Assembly: GCA_947474445.1 (NCBI GenBank)
Contig: CANJJY010000223.1
Span: 1-7,557, forward strand
Direction of reading: 5' to 3'
DNA from: Oligoflexaceae bacterium
GTDB lineage: Bacteria; Bdellovibrionota_B; Oligoflexia; Oligoflexales; Oligoflexaceae
Length of the DNA stretch: 7,557 nucleotides
In this document: positions 1-5,446 of the stretch, piece by piece
How positions within the stretch are numbered: the first letter of the stretch is position 1
Layout of the letters: every line of letters starts with the position of its first letter
Made by a program: the position numbers and the translations under genes
Notes under the pieces: model-generated
The model's input: only the letters and a program-made list of their open reading frames with translations
Databases searched by the model: none
Told to the model about the DNA's origin: nothing

Positions 1-20
1 AGGGCGCGATAAACCGGCGA

Positions 21-38
21 TCGCTGAGTTTCGCTGAG
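21..38. repeat. 8-bp direct repeat TCGCTGAG, 10-bp period
   Basis: TCGCTGAG occurs at 21-28 and again at 31-38, so the two copies are one helical turn apart and face the same side of the DNA. They lie about 100 bases upstream of the regulator start at 136. The position fits a binding site for a regulator of the downstream operon, possibly the regulator itself, but an 8-bp repeat can arise by chance. The rest of 1-135 shows no gene. Confidence 0.35.
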
Positions 39-122
39 ATGACGTTCGGCGGGTGGAAAGACCGCAGAACGGTTTGTTCGGTAACGCTTGCATCTCAAGC
101 CTGGACTGCTCTATGTAGGAAG

Positions 123-128
123 AGAGGA
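123..128 (+). promoter_or_regulatory. Ribosome binding site that fixes the regulator start at 136
   Basis: AGAGGA lies 7 bases before the ATG at 136. The same frame is open from a TTG at 88, but that start has no comparable Shine-Dalgarno and would add 16 residues before the usual N-terminus of the family. The ATG at 136 is therefore preferred. Confidence 0.75.
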
Positions 129-135
129 CCAGCAC

Positions 136-957
136 ATGGAAATTCAAGCGAACGATTATCGGCAAATCCTACAGAAGGAACTGACAGCTCGATGCGAGCA
201 AAATCCTCGCTATTCGCTGCGGGCTTTTGCTCGCGATCTGCAGCTATCACCCTCTCGCTTGAGCGAGATCCTGAATCGAAAGCAAGGGCTGTCGCGACAA
301 GCCGCGCTCAAGATCGCCCAGGTCTTAGGCTATGACGAACGCGAAGCGCAATTCTTCGGCGATCTAGTCTCGGCGCGACATGCGCGGAGCGTGCAAGAAC
401 GCGAGGAAGCCAAAGCCAGACTGCTCAAGAACGAGTACGAAAAGAGCGAGGAAAGCTCGCGTTTCAAATTGCAGCTCGATGCCTTTAAGATTATTTCTGA
501 TTGGTATCATCTCGGCATCATCGAGTTAATGAAGTGCAAGGATTTCAAGCACGACAGCAAATGGATCGCCAGGCGACTCGGCGTTCCGGTGATTCAAATC
601 GAACTGGCGATCGAACGCCTGCTCCGCGTCGGGCTTCTCAAGCGACAAGGCACAGAATATTTCGCGGTCGAAGCCAATGGTTGGGTGCCTGGCGGCGTGC
701 CTTCGGCCAGCATCCGCAAATTTCATCGGCAGGTCTTGGAGAAAGCTATCCAAGCGATCGATATGCAGCAGGTCAATGAGCGGTTTTTTTCCAGCCACTT
801 TTTGACCATCGATCGAGCCGATCTCCCCAAGGCTTTCGCGGCCATTCAGGATTTTCAGCAAAAGTTTTGCATCGAACATCAGAATGGTCAGGCTAAGGAA
901 TTGCTCTACTGCATCTCCATGCAACTGTTCAAAATCGCCCCGGAGGGACCGACATGA
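136..957 (+). CDS. TIGR02147-type regulator (N-terminal HTH, DUF4423-like C-terminal region)
   Basis: A 273-residue cytoplasmic protein, about the usual length for TIGR02147. Residues about 26-70 form a Cro/XRE-like helix-turn-helix (SLRAFARDLQLSPSRLSEIL, then GLSRQAALKIAQVLGY), followed by the EAQFFGDLV segment typical of the family. A charged linker (about 85-110) leads to the diagnostic block at 118-170: FKIISDWYHLGIIEL, a WIARRLGV winged-helix-like segment, then AIERLLRVGLLKR. Near the C-terminus, SSHFLTIDRADLPKA and the ELLYCISMQLFKI tail also fit. The family is described as a DNA-binding regulator with unknown ligand and target. Its TGA stop overlaps the ATG of the next gene (ATGA), which implies co-transcription and translational coupling with the secreted Kelch protein. 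I infer that it controls that operon. The family call is firm; the target is inference. Confidence 0.9.
   Translation: MEIQANDYRQILQKELTARCEQNPRYSLRAFARDLQLSPSRLSEILNRKQGLSRQAALKIAQVLGYDEREAQFFGDLVSARHARSVQEREEAKARLLKNEYEKSEESSRFKLQLDAFKIISDWYHLGIIELMKCKDFKHDSKWIARRLGVPVIQIELAIERLLRVGLLKRQGTEYFAVEANGWVPGGVPSASIRKFHRQVLEKAIQAIDMQQVNERFFSSHFLTIDRADLPKAFAAIQDFQQKFCIEHQNGQAKELLYCISMQLFKIAPEGPT
942..947 (+). promoter_or_regulatory. Strong internal ribosome binding site at the ATGA junction
   Basis: GGAGGG lies 6 bases before the ATG at 954, inside the last codons of the upstream regulator. It fixes the start of the secreted protein and allows both re-initiation at the ATGA overlap and independent initiation. 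Confidence 0.8.
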
Positions 958-2636
958 AAAGTGGATTGATCGTGATCTTGTTAGCGTTCAGCTCTTCGGC
1001 TCTGGCCGCTCCTCTGGTACCGCGCGCCGCGCCGCGCTCGCAGAGCAGCGATATTCCGATGAAGGTCGGCTTGAAACCCGATCTCGGATTGGCGATGCCG
1101 GGCGGTGCGCTCGGGTATTGGGGGGTCGGCAACGGCGGCGATTGGTTGCGGCTCGGATTTGCGCGGGCTCGGGATTACGCCGCGCAGGTCGTAATGCGGG
1201 TCAAGCCAGGATCCTTGCGCAATATCCAGCAGGATGATCTGCGCGAGTGGATCATCGACAATCAAAAATATCTGGCCGCCGACATTCTGCAGAGCGAACA
1301 CATCTGGGAACTCGAGGCCAAGCCGACCTGCGCGTGGACCGTGCAGCCGGGCGAGGGGGAAAAGGTTCCGACGGCTCACGCTATTCAGCTCTCCTATCCA
1401 AGCTGTCGGCAAAACGTCGATAGTTTTCTGAAGGCTGCGCAGATTCTTATTCATGAATCAGTGCATCATTTCAGTGGCGATGAAACGACCGCCGACCGTG
1501 TGGCCATCGGCATCATCGACGCCTGGCAAGCGGGCCTGATGGATGCCTTGCCGATCACCCTTGAAGGGGCGCCGGCCGCGGCACAAAAGCAAAGTGCTCT
1601 CTGGACGGGCGAGCAGATGGTGATCGTCGGCGGCTACGTGGGAGAAACGCAGGAATCGCTCGCGCGTATCAGTGCCTATGATCCGAAGACCGAACGCTGG
1701 ACCCAACTCGAATGGCCACAGTGGCTCGCGGCGCGGCACGATGCGCAGGTTCTTTGGACTGGTGAGGAAGTGTTTATTTGGGGTGGTTATCGCAGTCAGG
1801 GCACGCAAACCGAATGGCTTTACGATGGAGCTCTCTATCGGCCTGATACCAAAGTCTGGACGGCTGTGAAAGCGCCCGTCTGGTGGTCGCCGAAGCCAAC
1901 GACCTGGGATGCTGATCCGCGGCAGACGGCTGTGTGGACCGGTGATCGGGCCATCGTTTACGGTGGTGTGGATGCTAAGACAGAGCGCCCTCTCGGTGCC
2001 GTCTTTGATGCGAAGGCCCGCGCCTGGACCTCGATGAATACAGCGCCCGGAGCTCCGCTCCGCATCGCTGGTCAGAGCGCACTGTGGAATGGACAACGCA
2101 TGCTCATCTGGGGCGGTTATCAAGGCCGCAGCGATGGAGAGCGAGAGATTACGGATGAAGGCGCCAGCTACGATCCGCAGCGCGACGTCTGGACGCCGAT
2201 GAATCGCTCGGGAGCACCATCGCCGCGCGCGGGACATCAAGCCGTCTGGACCGGCAAAAAGATGATCGTTTGGAGCGGAGGCGGCATCGGCAGTCAAGGG
2301 GGATTGAACGCGACGGGCGGCATGTACGATCCGGCGACGGATAGCTGGACGCCGATGGCTACTGAACTGGTGATTGAGCGCGTCGGACACAAGGTGGTTT
2401 GGAACGGCGAGGAGATGCTGCTGGTCGGTGGACGTTCGAATCGCTTGAAGAGTTATTTTGGAGAGGTGTATGGCTTTCATCCAGAAACGCAGAGGTGGCG
2501 CTTGATTGCGAGTGGGCAGACGCCGACTCCACGCTTTTATCCTTCGATGGTTTGGACGGGGAGTAGTGCTTTGATTTGGGGTGGGATGGGCGCTGATAAT
2601 CGGAGTTTGCGTACGGGGAGTCTGGTTATTCCATGA
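954..2636 (+). CDS. Exported protein: HExxH zincin-like region plus Kelch-like beta-propeller
   Basis: A 560-residue protein starting in the ATGA overlap. Residues 1-18 form a Sec signal peptide (MKSG, hydrophobic core, SSSALA) with likely cleavage before A19. Residues about 30-200 are a domain I do not recognise. It contains HESVHH at 167-172 (HExxH form), followed by DE at 176-177 and AD at 180-181, a plausible zincin-like metal site. C126 and C151 could form a disulfide. From about 212 to the end there are Kelch/galactose-oxidase-like repeats: seven [AV]xWTG...[IV]xxGG strands (Trp at 217, 268, 328, 378, 432, 483, 534) and six (Y/F)xP...W-type strands (242-515). No membrane anchor is seen, so the protein is probably periplasmic, outer-membrane attached or secreted. 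Propellers of this type usually bind glycans or proteins. Protease activity is inference from a short motif and is not established. Confidence 0.88.
   Translation: MKSGLIVILLAFSSSALAAPLVPRAAPRSQSSDIPMKVGLKPDLGLAMPGGALGYWGVGNGGDWLRLGFARARDYAAQVVMRVKPGSLRNIQQDDLREWIIDNQKYLAADILQSEHIWELEAKPTCAWTVQPGEGEKVPTAHAIQLSYPSCRQNVDSFLKAAQILIHESVHHFSGDETTADRVAIGIIDAWQAGLMDALPITLEGAPAAAQKQSALWTGEQMVIVGGYVGETQESLARISAYDPKTERWTQLEWPQWLAARHDAQVLWTGEEVFIWGGYRSQGTQTEWLYDGALYRPDTKVWTAVKAPVWWSPKPTTWDADPRQTAVWTGDRAIVYGGVDAKTERPLGAVFDAKARAWTSMNTAPGAPLRIAGQSALWNGQRMLIWGGYQGRSDGEREITDEGASYDPQRDVWTPMNRSGAPSPRAGHQAVWTGKKMIVWSGGGIGSQGGLNATGGMYDPATDSWTPMATELVIERVGHKVVWNGEEMLLVGGRSNRLKSYFGEVYGFHPETQRWRLIASGQTPTPRFYPSMVWTGSSALIWGGMGADNRSLRTGSLVIP
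1596..2588 (+). repeat. Seven tandem Kelch-like repeat units encoded within the exported protein
   Basis: The units have a period of 50-60 residues and share the pattern xLWTGxxMxIxGGY, then about 20 residues later YDPxxxxW. The Trp positions 217, 268, 328, 378, 432, 483 and 534 show regular spacing. The seventh unit ends at the C-terminus without the YDP...W strand, so closure of the propeller must use another segment. This is protein-level repetition; the DNA copies are diverged. Confidence 0.85.
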
Positions 2637-2659
2637 GTGAAAAGGGGCCTGCTTTAGGG

Positions 2660-2687
2660 ACTACGGAGGGTCCGCCTGCTCTGTAGT
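2660..2687 (+). other. Stem-loop downstream of the Kelch gene
   Basis: ACTACGGAG (2660-2668) pairs with CTCTGTAGT (2679-2687): 9 pairs including one G-U, with a 10-base loop. It lies 24 bases after the Kelch gene stop. No run of T follows, so it is not a standard intrinsic terminator. It could be a 3' mRNA stabilising structure or part of a factor-dependent terminator. Confidence 0.4.
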
Positions 2688-2766
2688 ATCGCCTGAGCTA
2701 AGGGGAGTGCAGGTGGTCTCGACACATGACAGAATCCCGGAATAGATTGACGTAAATAAGAAGCCC

Positions 2767-2795
2767 CTGTCAAACTTAAGATAGAATGTTATAAG
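2767..2795 (+). promoter_or_regulatory. Predicted extended -10 sigma70-type promoter for the hydrolase gene
   Basis: CTGTCA (2767-2772, 4 of 6 to TTGACA) is followed by a 17-base spacer and TATAAG (2790-2795, 5 of 6 to TATAAT). The -10 hexamer is preceded by TGT, making an extended -10. Transcription would start near 2802, leaving a leader of about 55 bases. The same nonamer TGTTATAAG occurs in the hslO promoter. An unrelated TTGACG at 2747 has no good -10 at the proper distance. Confidence 0.6.
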
Positions 2796-2857
2796 ATGCC
2801 CGGCTTTCCCCTTACGGGAGTAGGTATCTTGTTCTTATCTCTGAAAGGTTGACACCG

Positions 2858-3841
2858 ATGGCTTTCCCTTCCCTCGCTTCGCTCCGCGCTGCCTTTTCAG
2901 GACCCTGGCGGGAAAGCTTGGGTGCTGATATTTTTCAACAGTACGTGAAGCTGCGCTTGCGCATCCTCAAAGGCGAAATCTTTCGGACCGCCGGCCCGCG
3001 CCCGATTGAATATTTCAAAATCGAACAGGGGAAGAAAGAAAAGCTGATTTTTCTCCCTGGATTTGCTGATTATAAAGAGAATTTCCTCGATGCCGCCCAG
3101 TTTCTGGTCAGCGACTTCGATATGGTTGTCGTCGATCTGCCAGGCTTTGGACGGAGCTTCAAACATCCCGAAGATCGGTATACCTTGGTGCAAATCGCCC
3201 GCTGGATGCAGGATTTCATCGCCGAATTAGGCTGGACGGACTTTCATCTCCTCGGCAATTCACTCGGCGGCGCCGTGAGCATTGAGCTGGCCCTGCACAT
3301 TCCGGAGAAGATCAAGAGCCTCACTTTGATCGATACCGCCGGCGTTACCCTGCCTGAACATTCCTCGGTCTACCATGAGTTCGTCCAGGGCCGCAATGTG
3401 TTCGAGATTCAGACGCGCGAACGCTTTGATTACTTCCTGCACCGCGTGTTCTATCGCCCTCCCGTCATTCCCCTGTTTGTGCGCGATCACCTGTTTCTGG
3501 AAATGGCCAAGAACTCAAAGTGGCATCGGAAAATCCTGCACGATCTCCTGCAGAACGTGAAAGACTTCAACGACCCCCGAGTTAAGGAAGTCAGTCTGAA
3601 CGAAAAGATTTCCCAAATCAAGATGCCGACGATGATCATCTGGGGCGCTGAAGACACGTTCTTTCCGTCGCAGACGGCCGCCTATATCCAGCAGCGGATT
3701 CCGCACGCCCAGCTTTACGTGCTGCCCGATCTGGGGCATATTCCCCAGATCGAAGCGCCCGTGAAATTTGCGCGGATGTTTCGAAAATTTGTCAGAACGC
3801 AGCGGAACGCGAAACGAGCGGGCCCCTCACAGCATCTCTAG
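2858..3841 (+). CDS. Alpha/beta-fold hydrolase (esterase/lipase-like)
   Basis: A 327-residue protein of the alpha/beta hydrolase superfamily. The nucleophile elbow is GNSLGG with S135. The oxyanion-hole region is LPGFAD (67-71). The strand/loop VVDLPGFGRS (91-100) is typical of the MhpC/proline iminopeptidase-like branch. The acid is D266 in WGAEDTFFP, and the catalytic His is H294 in GHIPQIE. The triad is complete, so the enzyme should be active, probably on an ester, amide or C-C bond; the substrate cannot be read from sequence. The 60 residues before the fold form a basic extension without a signal peptide, so the protein is likely cytoplasmic. The start is the ATG at 2858, with AAAGG (2844-2848) 9 bases upstream; a TTG at 2849 in the same frame would abut that ribosome binding site. 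Its own promoter is predicted, and the gene is convergent with the next one, 13 bases away. Confidence 0.92.
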   Translation: MAFPSLASLRAAFSGPWRESLGADIFQQYVKLRLRILKGEIFRTAGPRPIEYFKIEQGKKEKLIFLPGFADYKENFLDAAQFLVSDFDMVVVDLPGFGRSFKHPEDRYTLVQIARWMQDFIAELGWTDFHLLGNSLGGAVSIELALHIPEKIKSLTLIDTAGVTLPEHSSVYHEFVQGRNVFEIQTRERFDYFLHRVFYRPPVIPLFVRDHLFLEMAKNSKWHRKILHDLLQNVKDFNDPRVKEVSLNEKISQIKMPTMIIWGAEDTFFPSQTAAYIQQRIPHAQLYVLPDLGHIPQIEAPVKFARMFRKFVRTQRNAKRAGPSQHL

Positions 3842-3854
3842 GCAAAGGGACCGC

Positions 3855-4289
3855 TTAACGATGCCACTGATCGATCGAATCGTGGCTTTTCCCCCGATTT
3901 TCTTTCCAAGCCTGCGTATCGCGACCGAGCAATCGTCGCGACCTTTGATCTTGATGCAAGGTGAGGCTACCGGGCATTGAATGTTCGGTATCAGCAAAAC
4001 TTTCATCGACGGCATCCATCGACCGCTTGCTCGATGATCCCTGGTAAGCGCGCGGCGCCGACGGCCGAGCCATCAAACTGCGGATCTCGAGCGATGTTCT
4101 ACCGAGATGCATCTTTAAAGAATAGATAAGCCAAAAAAGCAGAACCCCGAGCGGCAGCCCGAGCGTTAAACCCGTGATTCCAAGATCGCCTTTCGTCCGC
4201 CACGCCGTCACAATTGTCACAAGCAGCATGCCGGCCGCCAAAGACAGGGCAGACTGAGCAAAGTCTCGATTTTTAAATAAAAATTTCAT
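3855..4289 (-). CDS. Small predicted two-helix inner-membrane protein, unrecognised
   Basis: A 144-residue protein with no family I recognise. A basic N-terminus (MKFLFKNRDF) is followed by two hydrophobic segments, about 11-30 (SALSLAAGMLLVTIVTAW core) and about 37-58 (ITGLTLGLPLGVLLFWLIYSL core). These are joined by a short RTKGD loop. A polar, Ser/Arg-rich and probably cytoplasmic tail of about 85 residues follows. The start is supported by GAGGGG 7 bases upstream. The same frame is open back to 4535, but there it overlaps the start of hslO antisense, and an in-frame ATG at 4304 overlaps the ribosome binding site. The gene converges on the hydrolase (13-base gap) and diverges from hslO. 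It could be a lineage-specific membrane protein; codon use looks like its neighbours. Confidence is moderate because there is no homology anchor. Confidence 0.62.
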   Translation of the reverse strand: MKFLFKNRDFAQSALSLAAGMLLVTIVTAWRTKGDLGITGLTLGLPLGVLLFWLIYSLKMHLGRTSLEIRSLMARPSAPRAYQGSSSKRSMDAVDESFADTEHSMPGSLTLHQDQRSRRLLGRDTQAWKENRGKSHDSIDQWHR

Positions 4290-4296
4290 GTTGGTA

Positions 4297-4302
4297 CCCC
4301 TC
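4297..4302 (-). promoter_or_regulatory. Ribosome binding site deciding the start of the small membrane protein
   Basis: On the minus strand GAGGGG lies 7 bases before the ATG at 4289. It selects this start over the longer open frame. It can pair with complementary CCCCT segments further upstream in the leader (minus-strand complements of 4353-4357 and 4365-4370). Confidence 0.7.
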
Positions 4303-4305
4303 ATT

Positions 4306-4348
4306 GGAAACTGTTTCCGGGGAGTGCATCGGAAGATAGGCCCGGAAA
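4306..4348. repeat. Overlapping inverted repeats in the gap upstream of the small membrane gene
   Basis: GGAAACTGTTTCC (4306-4318) is a perfect palindrome with 6-base arms around a central T. TTTCCGGG (4314-4321) also pairs with CCCGGAAA (4341-4348). The two pairings share 4314-4318 and are mutually exclusive. The elements end just upstream of the minus-strand ribosome binding site. They could be an operator or alternative leader RNA folds. Confidence 0.5.
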
Positions 4349-4394
4349 ACTTAGGGGAAGCTGTAGGGGTCTTTTCAAATGGTAAGAAATCAAC

Positions 4395-4423
4395 TTGGAT
4401 GGCCCGAAAAGCGCTGTTATAAG
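4395..4423 (+). promoter_or_regulatory. hslO: Predicted extended -10 promoter for hslO
   Basis: TTGGAT (4395-4400) and TATAAG (4418-4423) are separated by 17 bases. TGT before the -10 gives an extended -10 element. Transcription would begin near 4430, with a leader of about 26 bases that contains GAGGAG (4447-4452) just 3 bases before the ATG at 4456. No heat-shock-type sigma32 promoter was recognised. Confidence 0.55.
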
Positions 4424-4455
4424 GCCAGGATGAATATAGTCGGCACGAGGAGAAG

Positions 4456-5334
4456 ATGGTGGCCCGCATCAAGAAATATTTAAGTCGCGATGGATGCCTG
4501 AGGATCGCCGCTGTCATTAGCACCGAGGTCGTCAATGAAGCCTTTCGCTATTCCGAAGCTTCTCCTTTGGTCAAGACTCTGATGAGTCGGGCCATGACCG
4601 GCGCTATTCTCCTCGCCAGTCAGATGAAAGAGCGTCTGTCGGTCGGCCTCCACTTCGTCGGTGAAGGACCGGTCGAAGGCATTTTTACGGAAGCTACCTA
4701 CGAAGGACAGGCGAAAGTCTATGCCGAAAACCGCGCTGCGGTCCTTCCCGACGGCGAAACTTCGATAGGCGCAGGTCTTGGCCGCGGACACCTCAATGTG
4801 GTGCGTTCGCTTCCCTTTGAAAAAGAACCTCACCGCGGCACGGTCGAACTCCTGAGCGGCGAAGTCGGTGAGGATATCGCCTACTACCTCCAGCAATCGC
4901 AGCAGATTCCTTGCATCGTCGCTCTCTCGGCCATTCCCCAGGAAAAAGGGGTCGAGATCGCTGGCGGCTATATCCTCGAACTGATGCCCGGCTATACCGA
5001 TGAGGTCATCACTAAGCTCGAACGTCTGCAGCCGCTGCTCGGTTCGATCACGCATAAGTTGAAAGCCGGAGCCGAGCCTGAAGATCTGATCGATATGTAT
5101 CTCGAACATTTCGATTTCGAAGAGATCGAACATCCCTACGAACTCGCCTATGTCTGCGGCTGCAACATGGATCGCGTCGAGCGTTCGCTGCTTTTGCTCG
5201 GACCCAAGCTGCTGGATGAAATGATCGCGGCGCGGGAAACGGCCGAGATCAAATGTGAATTCTGCGGAAAAGCCTATTTGCTACCGACGCTTGAACTGAG
5301 CCTTTTGAGAAAGACCTTGAGTCCCATCCAGTAA
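4456..5334 (+). CDS. hslO: Hsp33 redox-regulated holdase chaperone
   Basis: A 292-residue cytoplasmic chaperone, the usual Hsp33 length. It is inactive while reduced and zinc-bound; oxidation and unfolding activate it to hold aggregating proteins. The C-terminal redox switch is complete: CGC at C234 and C236, then CEFC at C267 and C270, which fits the CxC-(27-32)-CxxC zinc motif. The N-terminal domain also fits, with RIAAVISTEVVNEA near 16-29, SPLVKTLMSRAMTGAILLAS (36-55), the GPVEGIF segment (71-77) and YYLQQSQQIP (143-152). The start ATG follows GAGGAG, although the 3-base spacing is short. The gene has its own predicted promoter, diverges from the small membrane gene and precedes a Zur-like regulator by 112 bases on the same strand. 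The family call is very secure. Confidence 0.97.
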   Translation: MVARIKKYLSRDGCLRIAAVISTEVVNEAFRYSEASPLVKTLMSRAMTGAILLASQMKERLSVGLHFVGEGPVEGIFTEATYEGQAKVYAENRAAVLPDGETSIGAGLGRGHLNVVRSLPFEKEPHRGTVELLSGEVGEDIAYYLQQSQQIPCIVALSAIPQEKGVEIAGGYILELMPGYTDEVITKLERLQPLLGSITHKLKAGAEPEDLIDMYLEHFDFEEIEHPYELAYVCGCNMDRVERSLLLLGPKLLDEMIAARETAEIKCEFCGKAYLLPTLELSLLRKTLSPIQ

Positions 5335-5348
5335 AGGGCGGGAACTGG

Positions 5349-5385
5349 TTTTTCCTGTCGATGGCCCTGTTTCCGCTGGAAAAAA
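5349..5385 (+). repeat. Weak inverted repeat between hslO and the Fur-family gene
   Basis: TTTTTCC (5349-5355) is complementary to GGAAAAA (from 5378), with a 22-base loop. The stem is A-T rich and no T run follows, so it is a poor terminator. The two genes may be partly co-transcribed. Confidence 0.25.
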
Positions 5386-5419
5386 GGTGCATCCACCGTA
5401 CTTTTGTCGTAAGGTGGGC

Positions 5420-5429
5420 GTCGATCGAC
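5420..5429. promoter_or_regulatory. Palindrome GTCGATCGAC upstream of the Fur-family gene
   Basis: A perfect 10-base palindrome ends 17 bases before the ATG at 5447. It could belong to an autoregulatory operator, but CGATCG is common throughout this window and the site does not resemble a classical AT-rich Fur or Zur box. Confidence 0.2.
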
Positions 5430-5446
5430 AGTGCGAGAGAAATTTT

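Noticed and set aside
67..79. Inverted repeat GAAC-N5-GTTC before the regulator as an operator
   Set aside because: The arms are only four bases long, with imperfect extension.
981..1454. A 157-residue minus-strand open frame
   Set aside because: It overlaps the signal peptide and N-terminal domain of the exported protein and shows no family features.
1458..2480. A 340-residue open frame on the minus strand
   Set aside because: It lies antisense to the Kelch repeats, is Arg/His/Ser-rich without domain signatures, and has no ribosome binding site. The plus-strand protein is clearly the real gene.
4290..4535. N-terminal extension of the small membrane protein back to 4535
   Set aside because: It would run antisense through the hslO promoter and start and has no ribosome binding site; the ATG at 4289 has GAGGGG at ideal spacing.
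4480..5133. A 217-residue minus-strand open frame
   Set aside because: It is a shadow of hslO, whose plus-strand product is an unmistakable Hsp33.
5349..5385. Intrinsic terminator for hslO
   Set aside because: The stem is A-T rich with a 22-base loop and is not followed by a T run, so I list it only as a weak inverted repeat.
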